A DNA stretch of 64,000 nt, taken from positions 1 to 64,000 of the forward strand of contig CAWIIO010000006.1 of the NCBI GenBank assembly GCA_963836265.1. The letters run 5' to 3'. Positions 42,002 through 52,836 of this stretch are shown here, piece by piece. Positions within the stretch are counted from its first letter, which is position 1; every line of letters starts with the position of its first letter. Position numbers and translations under genes: made by a program. The notes under the pieces are model-generated. The model was not told where the DNA came from. It did no database searches and worked only from the letters and a program-made list of their open reading frames with translations. The DNA is from CAIWHR01 sp963836265. GTDB lineage: Bacteria > Pseudomonadota > Gammaproteobacteria > Burkholderiales > Casimicrobiaceae.

Positions 42002-42428
42002 TGTCAACGTACTGGTCGCCGCTTCGCGTGCCGATCATCCACATCATGCCGTGGCTCGCACCTGGCTCGAAGGGGCTGTCACCGCGTCCGGGGCGGGGGC
42101 GGCCTTCACGCTGATGCCGATGGTGTTGGCCAGCTTTCTGCGACTGGTCACCAGCCCGAAGATCTTCCAGCAGGCAACGCCGATCGAAGATGCCGTGGCG
42201 TTCGTCGATGCGCTGTTGGCATCACCCGGTGTGCAACTGGCGCCCTTGGGCCCGGAGTGGTCGAAGCTTCGGCAACTCTGCGTCGACAAGCAACTCGGCG
42301 GCAATGATGTACCGGACGCCTGGTTATCAGCCGCCGTGGCCCATCTGGGCGAGCACCTGGTCAGCTTCGATCGAGACTTCAGGAAGTTGCTTGCGCGCAG
42401 CCAGTTCACGTTGCTCGTACCTACCTAG
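41991..42428 (+). CDS. PIN-domain toxin, VapC family
   Basis: 145 aa. PIN fold with acidic residues: D4 (MTPDVNVLVAASRADHPHH), the E/D around TPIEDAVAFVDALLAS, the NDVPDAWLSAAVAHLGEHLV pair and the final SFDRDFRKLL. Such toxins are metal-dependent endoribonucleases that cut tRNA or rRNA and arrest growth. The ATG overlaps the antitoxin stop. Complete and in frame. It belongs to the TA-type PIN group with a longer middle region than canonical VapC. Confidence 0.85.
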   Translation: MTPDVNVLVAASRADHPHHAVARTWLEGAVTASGAGAAFTLMPMVLASFLRLVTSPKIFQQATPIEDAVAFVDALLASPGVQLAPLGPEWSKLRQLCVDKQLGGNDVPDAWLSAAVAHLGEHLVSFDRDFRKLLARSQFTLLVPT

Positions 42429-42439
42429 CGGCAGCCGGC

Positions 42440-43188
42440 GTCTGCTCGCGCTGACCGCTGCCACGGTTCGTGCTGGTCACAACCGCCCTGCCTCGCGCAG
42501 AACCTGCCCCTCGTCCTGTTCGATCTCGGCATTGACAGCAAGCTGTGCGCTTGCGATCTCCTTAGCTTGCGCGTCCGCGACGTGTGCCACGGCGACCGGG
42601 TGGCAGGGCGCGCCATCGTGCTACAGCAGAAGAAGCAACGGCCGGTCCAGTTCGAGATCACCGCCGACCCGCGAAGTGGTGGCGGCGTGGATCAAGGATG
42701 CGGGCCTGAAGCCGGACAGCTTGATCTATCGCCGCACCAAGAACCTGCGGGCTGTTCAGCTCTTGCTCGGCCACACTAAACTGGACTATCTCCCGCGCCG
42801 AACTATGTCCCGTGTACGCCTGGCAGCCTGATTTGTCGCGGGTTGGCGTTTTCGGCGCGGGACATTGCAGCCCTCCTTGGTGGGCAGTTTCGCGTGCAAA
42901 GAGAGCATCTTCGAACGAGTCGGGAAGATCACGCCACCCAATGGCAAGCCGGCTTGTTTCGCCCGGACCATAAGCTCCTTGCGTTGCTGAACGGCGCCTG
43001 CAGTCCTGCCAACTATGTCCACTGCTGCCCACTCCCGCTCATTCGTGGTTGCGTGCCGGCGCGACATAGTTCGGCGCGGGAGATAGTCCAACCTATGTCC
43101 CGCGGGACATAGGTTGGAGAGCACGGTGCGTTACCTCGGGATCGAGGTCGATGACGCCCTGGAAATGGCTGAGCAAACGGAGGTGTAA
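42440..43188 (+). pseudogene. Tyrosine recombinase (phage integrase-like), degraded and split
   Basis: Fragments of a site-specific recombinase of about 190 residues: LVLFDLGIDSKLCACDLLSL, then RVRDVCHGDRVAGRAIVLQQ and KKQRPVQFEI, followed by a frame change and LIYRRTKNLRAVQLLLGHTK. The block with the first catalytic HxxR (normally between AGLK and LIYRR) is missing. The end STVRYLGIEVDDALEMAEQT resumes after a MITE-like insert (42782-43118) and stops at 43186-43188; the final catalytic Tyr is in TVRYLGI. It is dead. Its place next to vapBC suggests it once belonged to the element that brought the toxin-antitoxin pair. Confidence 0.75.
42782..43118. mobile_element. MITE-like element with 28-bp perfect inverted repeats
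   Basis: TGGACTATCTCCCGCGCCGA followed by ACTATGTC (42782-42809) returns as an exact inverted copy at 43062-43089. Immediately after it lies a 24-base perfect palindrome (ACCTATGTCC, CGCG, GGACATAGGT; 43091-43114). TGGA on the left (42782-42785) and right (43115-43118) may be the target duplication. Further TATGTCC motifs occur inside. There is no gene. The repeated TATGTC at the ends recalls IS21-family termini, so it may be moved by an IS21-like transposase. It splits the recombinase pseudogene. Confidence 0.75.
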
Positions 43189-43295
43189 TCCCGTCGGGCA
43201 GGTCGCCGCGACGGGACGAAATGGAACTATCGGCCACGTGCAGGCATTGACGCTGGTGCAAGACGGCCCTTCCGAATGGCAGGCTCGGACTCCAA

Positions 43296-43604
43296 TGCGG
43301 CTATTCGCTGCGGTGTGGCGCCGAGCTACGCATCACCGTCTTCGTCACCGAGGCGCCGGCCGTGCGCCAAATCCTCGCGTTTCTGAACGAAACCACTTTA
43401 CTGCAGTACATCGCGCCGGTTCGCGGCCCGCCGCTGTGGGAGATGGCTTATGCCTGGCACGGCGAGTTCGACGCTCGAGCCCAACCCGCACAGTCGACAC
43501 CGGATTGCGAATTCAATCAGCGCATCAGCGGCCGGTCGGGTGACCCCAGGCAGGGACGAGAAGGGCGATTCCTGCCGGCACTCAACACGAAAATCCCCCG
43601 TTGA
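43296..43604 (+). pseudogene. IS91-like transposase C-terminal remnant
   Basis: In frame from 43296: CGYSLRCGAELRITVFVTEA, PAVRQILAFLNETTLLQYIA, PVRGPPLWEMAYAWHGEFDA and PAQSTPDCEFNQRISG. The order of Cys-rich turn, an 'APVRGPPLWE' segment and a 'EFNQRIS' end is typical of the C-terminus of IS91/IS801-type transposases (Y1/Y2 rolling-circle group). The catalytic N-terminal part is absent. It continues into non-family residues to 43604. Confidence 0.6.
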
Positions 43605-43724
43605 CCACGGCTGGCGGCGAAGAGAAAATCCCGGAAGTGCTGGAAGTGCCTTTGGAATTCCTTCCTTCCGGAGCCGCCGTCGCGTCGACCGGTCGCTCGA
43701 AGCATTTGACCTAGAATGCGCGCC

Positions 43725-45464
43725 ATGGGCCAGCCCGTCCTGCTTGCCATCGACGACGATGAGAGCCTGCTAGGCGACATCGAACGCGAGCTGCGCGATC
43801 GGTACGCGCGGCACTATCAGGTGGTCTGCGTGCGATCGCCTGCGAAGGCTCGTGCGCACCTCGCGGACTTTGCCGCCTCGGGCATCGAGGTCGCCCTGGT
43901 GCTGGCCGGCCTGTCGACCGCGGAGGTGCCCGCCAGCAAGCTACTCGCCGAGGTCCGGCAGGTCCACCCGCGGGCCAAGCGAGCTTTGGTGGTGGCGTTC
44001 GGCGACTGGGGCCAGAAGGCGGTCGGCGACGAGATCTTCGAGGGGGTGGCCGACGGTCGGTTCGATCACTATGTGCTCCGACCGGGAGAGTCGCCCGACG
44101 AGCTGTTCCACCAGACGATCTCGAGCATGCTGCTCGAGTGGTGGGACGCGAACCGCGCCGCGCCGTACATGGTGCGTATCGTGGGTGAGTCGTGGACGGG
44201 GCGGGCCTACGAGCTGCGCGAGGCGCTCAAGCAGTGCGCAGTGGTGCACAACTTCTACCTGGCCGAGTCGGACGAGGGTCGGGCGCTGGTCGCCGCGGCC
44301 CCCGAGGGGGCCGTGCTCCCGCTCGTCATGTTCCCCAACGGCATGGTCCTCGAGAACCCGAGCAACGCCGAGTTGGCATTGGCCGCCGGCGGTGCCGTCA
44401 ACCCTGAGCGGGTGGACTTCGACGTGATCATTGTCGGGGCCGGTCCCGCGGGCTTGTCGGCCGCGGTGTACGGCGCCTCGGAAGGGTTCCGCACGTTGGT
44501 GGTCGACAAGGGTGGCATCGGCGGCCAAGCCACGTCGAGCTCGCTCATCAGGAACTACCTCGGGTTCCCGCGCGGCATCAGCGGCCGGCAGCTGGCTCAG
44601 AGCGCGTACAACCAGGCGTGGGTGTTCGGGGCGGAGTTCGTATTCATGCAGTCGGTCACGGGGCTCGCCCGTAACGGTGACCAGCTCGTGCTCACGCTGT
44701 CCGACAGCGGCCCGGTGCGCTGCTCCGCGGTGATCCTGGCGACGGGCGCGAGGTATCGCCAACTCGACGTGCCGTCGCTGGAAGCTTTGATCGGGGCTGG
44801 CGTGTTCTATGGGGGGCCAACATCCGAGGCATCGGCATTCACCGGTCGCGATGTCTTCATCGTTGGCGGCGCCAACTCGGCGGGGCAAGCCGCGCTTCAC
44901 CTTGCTCGGTACGCCCGCACCGTCACGCTGGTGGTGCGGGCCGAATCGCTCCGCGCCGGGATGTCCGAGTACCTGGTGCGCCAGATCGAGGCGACCGACA
45001 ATATCGAGGCACGGCTCGGCTGCAAGGTGGTGGGCGGTGGCGGTGACGGACGGCTCGAGCAGCTGGTGCTGCGCGACATCGGGTCGCAGACAGAAGCCGC
45101 GGTCGAAGCGAACGCGCTCTTCCTCCTGATCGGAGCCCAGCCGAACACCGATTGGCTTCCGCCGGACATCGAACGGGATGAGTTGGGATTCGTCTTCACG
45201 GGAGCAGATGTCTCGCAGCGTCGCGCATCGCCTCTCGATCGCAGTCCGTTTCTCCTCGAGACGAGCATGCTAGGCGTGTTCGCCGTCGGCGACGTTCGCC
45301 ACGGTGCGGTGAAGCGTGTCGCCTCAGCGGTCGGTGAAGGCTCCATCGCTGTTCAGTTCCTTCATCAGCTCTTCGCCGCTGAGCAGCGCCAGCCGCGCGG
45401 CCGATCCGAGGAACATCACAGCACTCTCGGCTCGGCCAGGGCAGTCCCCTCTCAGCCTCCGTAA
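43725..45464 (+). CDS. Fused receiver-like / thioredoxin-like / FAD-dependent thioredoxin reductase-like protein
   Basis: 579 aa from ATG 43725. Residues 1-140: receiver-like domain with acidic cluster ID10DDESL, but the phospho-acceptor position reads VALVLAGL (Ala instead of Asp). 145-220: thioredoxin/glutaredoxin-like linker. From 232: FAD-binding VIIVGAGPAGLSAAVYGASE, second Rossmann VFIVGGANSAGQAALHLARY and C-terminal GVFAVGDVRHGAVKRVASAV with the reductase end. The usual CxxC of thioredoxin reductase is absent (GAGVFYGGPTSEASAF). The fusion type is known in databases, often beside UBP zinc-finger genes. Its role is unknown, perhaps a redox sensor. Adjacent mobile remnants suggest it was brought in. 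Confidence 0.85.
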   Translation: MGQPVLLAIDDDESLLGDIERELRDRYARHYQVVCVRSPAKARAHLADFAASGIEVALVLAGLSTAEVPASKLLAEVRQVHPRAKRALVVAFGDWGQKAVGDEIFEGVADGRFDHYVLRPGESPDELFHQTISSMLLEWWDANRAAPYMVRIVGESWTGRAYELREALKQCAVVHNFYLAESDEGRALVAAAPEGAVLPLVMFPNGMVLENPSNAELALAAGGAVNPERVDFDVIIVGAGPAGLSAAVYGASEGFRTLVVDKGGIGGQATSSSLIRNYLGFPRGISGRQLAQSAYNQAWVFGAEFVFMQSVTGLARNGDQLVLTLSDSGPVRCSAVILATGARYRQLDVPSLEALIGAGVFYGGPTSEASAFTGRDVFIVGGANSAGQAALHLARYARTVTLVVRAESLRAGMSEYLVRQIEATDNIEARLGCKVVGGGGDGRLEQLVLRDIGSQTEAAVEANALFLLIGAQPNTDWLPPDIERDELGFVFTGADVSQRRASPLDRSPFLLETSMLGVFAVGDVRHGAVKRVASAVGEGSIAVQFLHQLFAAEQRQPRGRSEEHHSTLGSARAVPSQPP

Positions 45465-45470
45465 GGCACC

Positions 45471-45737
45471 GTGATGATCTCCAGCGAGGCCGCGTCGGGG
45501 TCGGCCCAGTACCCCCCGGGCACCGATGCCGTGGGTGACATCGCCCCGCTGCTGGCCCACCGGGTCCGCGAAGTACTCGGGTGCGAGGACGCTGCAGAGC
45601 GCTCGGTCTGTGAGAGCGTCGAGCCGGGAGCGGCCGGCAGGCTGCTGAACATTGGAAAGCAGCCATTCGTCTGTCCGGACCCCGAATGCCTGTTTTGGGT
45701 CGGAAGGACCGCCCGAGATGGGCGGCAGGCTCTGTGA
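45471..45737 (+). CDS. Doubtful ORF, 88 aa
   Basis: The sequence (MMISSEAASGSAQYPPGTDA ...) ends FVCPDPECLFWVGRTARDG. It is open because of high GC; no family match is seen and a minus-strand frame covers the same bases. The CPDPEC pair is the only notable motif. It starts seven bases after the previous gene's stop; no other support. Confidence 0.2.
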   Translation: MMISSEAASGSAQYPPGTDAVGDIAPLLAHRVREVLGCEDAAERSVCESVEPGAAGRLLNIGKQPFVCPDPECLFWVGRTARDGRQAL

Positions 45738-45773
45738 GCTGGTAATTGGCCGCCGAGCCTCGGTTATACCCCG

Positions 45774-47438
45774 TCAATGCATGAGCGGCTTGTAGCGCGG
45801 TCGGTGCGGTCGCGCGCCTTCCTCGCCCAGCCGCTTCTTCTTGTCGTCCTCGTAATCGCGGTAGTTCCCCTCGAAGAACACCCACTTCGCATCGTCCTCG
45901 GCGGCTAGGATGTGCGTGGCGATCCGATCCAGGAACCAGCGGTCGTGCGAGATCACGAGCACGCTGCCCGCGAATTCGGCAAGGGCGTCCTCGAGCGCGC
46001 GCAATGTCTCGACGTCGAGGTCGTTCGAGGGCTCGTCCAGCAGCAGGACGTTGCCGCCCTGGAGCAGCGTCGCGGCGAGATGCAGCCGCCCGCGCTCCCC
46101 GCCCGAGAGCGTGCCGACGATCTTCTGCTGGTCCGGTCCCTTGAAGTTGAAGCGACCGAGGTAGGCGCGCGAGGGCATCTCGAAGCGGCCCACCGTCAGG
46201 ATGTCCTGGCCGTTCGAAATCGCCTGCCAGGCGGTCTTGTCGTTCGGCAGCGCCTCGCGCGTCTGGTCGACGACGGCGAGCTGCGCCGTCTGACCCACGA
46301 CGATCTCACCCGCGTCGGGCTTTTCCTTTCCGGTGATCATCCGGAACAGCGTCGTCTTGCCGGCGCCGTTGGGGCCGATCACGCCGACAATCGCGCCGGG
46401 AGGCACCTTGAAGGAGAGCTCGTCGATCAACAGCCGCTTGCCGTAGCCCTTGCGCACCCCCTTGAATTCGATCACCTCGTTGCCGAGGCGCTCGGCGACC
46501 GGAATGAAGATCTCCTGCGTTTCGTTCCGCTTCTGGTGCTCGTAGGACGCGAGATCGTTGAACCGCGTGATACGCGCCTTGGCTTTCGCCTGCCGGCCTT
46601 TCGGATTCTGCCGCACCCACTCGAGCTCCTGTTTCATCGCCTTGATCCGCGCCGCTTCCTGCTTCGCCTCGGTTTCGAGCCGCTGCTCCTTCTGCTCGAG
46701 CCACGAGCTGTAGTTGCCTTTCCACGGGATGCCGTAGCCGCGATCGAGCTCGAGGATCCATTCGGCGGCGTTGTCGAGGAAGTAGCGGTCGTGCGTCACC
46801 GCGATCACCGTGCCAGGGAATTTCCTCAGGTACTGCTCGAGCCAGTCGACGCTCTCGGCGTCGAGGTGATTCGTCGGCTCGTCCAGGAGCAGCATGTCGG
46901 GCCTCGAAAGGAGCAGGCGGCAAAGCGCGACGCGGCGCTTCTCGCCGCCGGAAAGGTTCGCGACCTTCGCGTCCCACGGCGCCAGGCGTAACGCGTCGGC
47001 GGCGATTTCCATCTGCACGCCGGCATCGGCGCCGGACGCGGCGATGATTGCCTCGAGCTTCGCCTGCTCGGCGGCAAGCGCGTCGAAATCGGCGCCCTCC
47101 TCGGCGTAGGCCGCGTACACCTCGTCCAGGCGTCTCGTTGCGCCCAGGACGTCGCTCATCCCCTCTTCGACCGTTTGGCGCACTGTCTTCGCAGGGTCGA
47201 GCTGTGGCTCTTGCGGCAGGAAGCCGATCCGCAGGTTCGGCATCGGCACCGCTTCGCCTTCGTACCCGCGGTCCTCGCCGGCCATGATCCGCAACAAGCT
47301 GGACTTGCCCGAGCCGTTGAGCCCGAGCACGCCGATCTTGGCGCCCGGAAAGAACGAGAGCGAGATATCCCTCAGGATCACGCGCTTGGGCGGAACGATC
47401 TTGCCCACGCGGTTCATCGTGTAAACGTATTGCGCCAT
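45774..47438 (-). CDS. ettA: Energy-dependent translational throttle protein EttA (ABC-F)
   Basis: 554 aa from ATG 47438. Two ABC domains: Walker A GLNGSGKSSLLRIMAGED and GPNGAGKTTLFRMITGKE, signatures NLSGGEKRRVALCRLL and TLSGGERGRLHLAATLL, and Walker B LLLDEPTNHLDAES and LLLDEPSNDLDVET. The linker contains the arm and PtIM motif (WVRQNPKGRQAKAKARITRF). It binds the ribosomal E-site and regulates translation by ATP/ADP ratio. Start chosen to give MAQYVYTMNRVGKIVPPKR, typical of EttA. Confidence 0.95.
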   Translation of the reverse strand: MAQYVYTMNRVGKIVPPKRVILRDISLSFFPGAKIGVLGLNGSGKSSLLRIMAGEDRGYEGEAVPMPNLRIGFLPQEPQLDPAKTVRQTVEEGMSDVLGATRRLDEVYAAYAEEGADFDALAAEQAKLEAIIAASGADAGVQMEIAADALRLAPWDAKVANLSGGEKRRVALCRLLLSRPDMLLLDEPTNHLDAESVDWLEQYLRKFPGTVIAVTHDRYFLDNAAEWILELDRGYGIPWKGNYSSWLEQKEQRLETEAKQEAARIKAMKQELEWVRQNPKGRQAKAKARITRFNDLASYEHQKRNETQEIFIPVAERLGNEVIEFKGVRKGYGKRLLIDELSFKVPPGAIVGVIGPNGAGKTTLFRMITGKEKPDAGEIVVGQTAQLAVVDQTREALPNDKTAWQAISNGQDILTVGRFEMPSRAYLGRFNFKGPDQQKIVGTLSGGERGRLHLAATLLQGGNVLLLDEPSNDLDVETLRALEDALAEFAGSVLVISHDRWFLDRIATHILAAEDDAKWVFFEGNYRDYEDDKKKRLGEEGARPHRPRYKPLMH

Positions 47439-47596
47439 CGGTCGAATGCCCGAAACGTCGAAGACGCAATTATCGCAGGTGGCGGTCGGACCCTCCGGGA
47501 AAGGGCGAAGAGATCGGCGCCGCCCCCCGCTCGTTCGCGTTCGCGCCCGTGGCCTCCGCTCCAACGTGCTGCATCGTAGCGCCGCGATGTCGGCCG

Positions 47597-48397
47597 CTAC
47601 TTCTTGGTCTTCGGCTGTGCGCCCGGATAGGGTTCGCTATCCACGACGGGGGGCGCGCTGCTCGCACCGCCCGCGGTCATCGCGGACTCCCCGCCCTTCG
47701 CAGCGACGAGAGCGCGCCAGCGCTCCTTGTCGGCGTCGTACTTGGTGTTGACCTGCGCGATTTCGCGCTTCTTCAACGCGATGAGCTCGGCCTGGCGTCC
47801 GAGTTCCGTGTCGATGCCTTCGAGCTCGCGCTCCAGCGCCGGGGGTGCCGGCTTGTCGGCGTATTCCGCCTTCTTCTTCGCCTCGAGCGCGGCTCGACGC
47901 TTGGTGAGTTGCTCGCTATACGCCTGCGCCGACTTGAGCACGCTGTCGATCGTCTGCAGCGATCGGTTTCGCGCGAGGTCGATTTCGCCCTCGCTCGTGT
48001 ACGACGAAAGCAGCGCGCGGTCGCGCCGTTCCGTTTCCTCCTGCTGCTTCGCGAGCTGTCTTTGCCGCTCTTCCTCCAGGGCCTTCGCGCGGCGCTGTTC
48101 CGGTGTCGGCGCGGGCTCGGTCTTCTTGATGGGAATCCCTTGCTTGTTGAGCTCGACACTGGCCTTGTTCACCTCTTCCGGTGGCAATTTGTCCGTGTAG
48201 TGGATGACGCCCTTTTCATCGACCCATTTGTACGTCGCCGCGAGTGCCGGGCGTGCAGAGACCGCGAGCGCCGCCACGGCGAGGGCCGCTCCAGCGAGCG
48301 CAAGCACCGCGCACGGCCAGCCGCCGCCCGCTGCGCTGCGCCGTGCCCGCGCGCGATGTCGTGCGCCTATCCGCCGCCCGGCTGTCTCCGCCTTCAT
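47597..48397 (-). CDS. DUF4124-domain exported protein
   Basis: 266 aa from ATG 48397 (an upstream ATG at 48415 is possible). Signal peptide with hydrophobic core CAVLALAGAALAVAALAVSA ending ALA-A, then the DUF4124 domain TYKWVDEKGVIHYTDKLPPE, a basic, Glu-rich coiled-coil region (EQRRAKALEEERQRQLAKQQ) and a Lys/Pro tail. DUF4124 is a short beta-hairpin module common in betaproteobacterial envelope proteins; the role is unknown. Convergent or parallel context: adjacent to pyrE and ettA on the same strand. Confidence 0.85.
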   Translation of the reverse strand: MKAETAGRRIGARHRARARRSAAGGGWPCAVLALAGAALAVAALAVSARPALAATYKWVDEKGVIHYTDKLPPEEVNKASVELNKQGIPIKKTEPAPTPEQRRAKALEEERQRQLAKQQEETERRDRALLSSYTSEGEIDLARNRSLQTIDSVLKSAQAYSEQLTKRRAALEAKKKAEYADKPAPPALERELEGIDTELGRQAELIALKKREIAQVNTKYDADKERWRALVAAKGGESAMTAGGASSAPPVVDSEPYPGAQPKTKK

Positions 48398-48474
48398 CCC
48401 GTATCCGCTGTGCATTCCGATCCTCGCCGATCCCCCGGCAACGAAACTACGTGTGCGCCATTTCCCGTCCCGGA

Positions 48475-49113
48475 TCAGGCGCCGTATTGTTCGCGATACG
48501 CGGCGACCGAGCTTGCGAACTGCGAGAGCTCCGGACGCCTCGCGATAAAACGCAGCAGATCGTCGAGCGTCGCAATCGCCACCACGGGGATCCCGAATTC
48601 ATCGCGGAGCTCCTGCACTGCGGAGCGCTTCCCTTGGCCGCGCTCCACGCGATCGAACGCGATCAACACGCCGGCGGGGTTGGCGCCATGGCCGCGCAAG
48701 AGCTCGATCGCCTCGCGCTTGGCCCCGCCATCGGTAATCACGTCATCGACGATCAGCACCCGACCTTTGAGCGGCGCCCCGACGATCGTACCGCCTTCGC
48801 CGTGGTCCTTCGCCTCCTTGCGGTTGAAACAGAACGGCAGATTGTGACCTTTTTCGGCAAGGGCGATCGCCGTCGCCGCCGCCAGGGTGATGCCCTTGTA
48901 CGCCGGTCCGAAGAGTTGATCGCACGCGACCCCGGACGCGAGCAGCGCTTCCGCGTAGTAGCGCCCGAGACGCCACAAGCTCTCGCCGTCATTGAACAGC
49001 CCGGCGTTGAAAAAGTACGGGCTGCGCCGCCCCGCCTTGGTCACGTATTCACCAAAACGTAGCACGTGATGTGCCACCGCGAAGGCCAGGAACTCCTGGC
49101 GAAAATCCGTCAT
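48475..49113 (-). CDS. pyrE: Orotate phosphoribosyltransferase
   Basis: 212 aa. PRPP-binding motif VLIVDDVITDGGAKREAIEL near residue 120, and FGPAYKGITLAAATAIALAE with FCFNRKEAKDHGEGGTIVG flexible loop. It makes OMP from orotate and PRPP in pyrimidine synthesis. Start ATG at 49113 matches the family N-terminus MTDFRQEFLAFAVAHHVLRF. Divergent from the exonuclease III gene. Confidence 0.97.
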   Translation of the reverse strand: MTDFRQEFLAFAVAHHVLRFGEYVTKAGRRSPYFFNAGLFNDGESLWRLGRYYAEALLASGVACDQLFGPAYKGITLAAATAIALAEKGHNLPFCFNRKEAKDHGEGGTIVGAPLKGRVLIVDDVITDGGAKREAIELLRGHGANPAGVLIAFDRVERGQGKRSAVQELRDEFGIPVVAIATLDDLLRFIARRPELSQFASSVAAYREQYGA

Positions 49114-49279
49114 GGCCGCGTCTTTTCGGAGGTGTTTGCCTGAGTATACCCGCGGGGGACCGCGGCTCGCCGGCGCAGTGCGCGGGCCCGAACCAGGCGC
49201 TGGACGCGACGGCAAGGCGGACGTGTAAACTCGCGCTTTTTCGGGTAGTCGGGTGCGTCGCTCGACGCATCGGTTTCAC

Positions 49280-50058
49280 GTGCGGATCATCACCCTCAAC
49301 GTCAACGGCATCCGATCCGCCGAGCGCAAGGGGCTCGCGCGATGGCTCGCCCGCGTCGAGCCGTGGGACGTCGTCTGCCTGCAGGAGATCCGGGCGGCGC
49401 AGGCCGAAATTCCGCGTCCCCTAAAGGCGCCGCGCAAGGCGCATGCAGCGTTCCATCCGGCGACGCGGAAGGGCTACGCCGGTGTGGCGATGTACGCCAA
49501 GACTCCGCCGCTTCTCGCGACGCGATTCGGCAGCGGCGAGTTCGACGGCGAGGGACGCTACCTCGAGGCCCGATTCCCCGGCCTCACGGTCATCAGCGTC
49601 TACTTGCCGTCCGGGTCGAGCGGGCCCCATCGGCAAGCTTCGAAGTTCCGCTTTCTCGCCGAATTCCTGCCGCACCTGACGAAGCTGCGCCAATCAAACC
49701 GCGAGATCGTGCTCTGCGGCGACTGGAATATCGCTCATCGCGAAATCGACCTCCGGAACTGGCGCAGCAATCAGAAGAATTCGGGATTCCTGCCCGAGGA
49801 GCGCGCGTGGCTCACGCAGGTGTTCGACGAACTCGGCTTCGTCGACGTCTTCCGGCGCGTCGACCCGCGCCCCGACCAGTACACGTGGTGGTCGAATCGC
49901 GGCGCCGCGTGGGCGAAGAACGTCGGTTGGCGGATCGACTACCAGATCGCAACGCCCGGGATTGCCGCCACGGCGCACGCCGCGGCGATCTACAAGAATC
50001 GACGATTCTCCGACCATGCGCCGCTTGTGATCGACTACGACTTCGATTTGACGGCGTC

Positions 50059-50062
<4 letters not shown>
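49280..50062 (+). CDS. xthA: Exodeoxyribonuclease III
   Basis: 260 aa from GTG 49280, giving MRIITLNVNGIRSAERKGLA. EEP nuclease residues: N in LNVNGIRSA, E in VVCLQEIRAAQAE, D/N in LCGDWNIAHREIDL and the SDHAPLVIDYDFD end. It is an AP endonuclease and 3'-5' exonuclease of base excision repair. Overlaps the next gene in a TTGA overlap of four bases. Confidence 0.92.
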
Positions 50063-52014
<1,952 letters not shown>

Positions 52015-52077
52015 AGCCTCGTCGATCGCTGCGGCGGCAATGAACCGGCCCGCTTCTATCGACGCCCGCGCGCGGCG

Positions 52078-52836
52078 CTAGCCGACCCGGGTGCTCGGAC
52101 GGAAGAACAAGTAGACCGCGTAGCCCAGCGTGTCGCGCCCCCAGCGCAAATAGGCGTCGCGCCAGCGGCGGATGCGCTCGATCATCGCCGGAACGTCCGG
52201 GTCGTCCGGCATCTCGCGCGCGTAGCGCTCGATCGAGCGGCAATATTTCCACTCGTACTCGTCCCATTCATCCGGCGACGCCGTCGTCGCGTGCATCGGG
52301 ATCAGCCCGGCATCGACGCCCGCCTGCACGTTGCCCCGATGGTCGAGATACTGGGTGTCGAGGCCGCCCAGCAGCGCCAGGTAGTCCGGGTGCGGCTTCT
52401 GCCGCCAGTAGCCTTCGCCGACCAGCACGTAGCCGCCGCCTTTGGTCCAGCCTTTGAGGCGGCCGCAGATGCCGGCCATGCCGCCGGCAATCCCGCCGGC
52501 GCCCATCATGACGGTCAGATGGAAGGTCTCGGGGTCGGCCTTGAACTCGCGGATGTCGATGTCGTCGAGATGGAGTTTGTGCAGTGCGCCGGTCCACTCG
52601 GCGCGCTCGCGCGCGGCGTCGAGCATCAGCGACGAATTATCGACGGCGATGACCGTCGAGCCGAAGCGCTCGATGATCCGCAGCGCGAGCTCGGCCCGGC
52701 CGCAGCCGAGATCGAGCGCGCGCGACGTTTCGTCGAGCGGCAGCAGATCCAGCACCCGCTCGATCTTCCCCGCGGAAATCGGGTTGCAGTAGTCGTGATC
52801 CCGGTGCGCGATGGCGCTGAATTTCTGGTGGTTCAT
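52078..52836 (-). CDS. SAM-dependent methyltransferase
   Basis: 252 aa from ATG 52836, in ATGA overlap with ampG. Motif I ALDLGCGRAELALRIIERFG, motif II TVIAVDNSSLMLDAARERAE, then GGGYVLVGEGYWRQKPHPDY. It looks like a small-molecule or metabolite methyltransferase group. The overlap with the muropeptide permease gene implies co-expression, but a link with cell-wall recycling is inference only. Confidence 0.8.
   Translation of the reverse strand: MNHQKFSAIAHRDHDYCNPISAGKIERVLDLLPLDETSRALDLGCGRAELALRIIERFGSTVIAVDNSSLMLDAARERAEWTGALHKLHLDDIDIREFKADPETFHLTVMMGAGGIAGGMAGICGRLKGWTKGGGYVLVGEGYWRQKPHPDYLALLGGLDTQYLDHRGNVQAGVDAGLIPMHATTASPDEWDEYEWKYCRSIERYAREMPDDPDVPAMIERIRRWRDAYLRWGRDTLGYAVYLFFRPSTRVG

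Noticed and set aside
45471..45737. ORF after the fusion protein as a real gene
   Set aside because: No domain, no homologue known to me and an overlapping antisense frame; kept only as a very low-confidence entry.
46306..47469. Second minus-strand frame inside ettA
   Set aside because: It is the shifted frame of EttA, with an Arg-rich, repeat-like composition.
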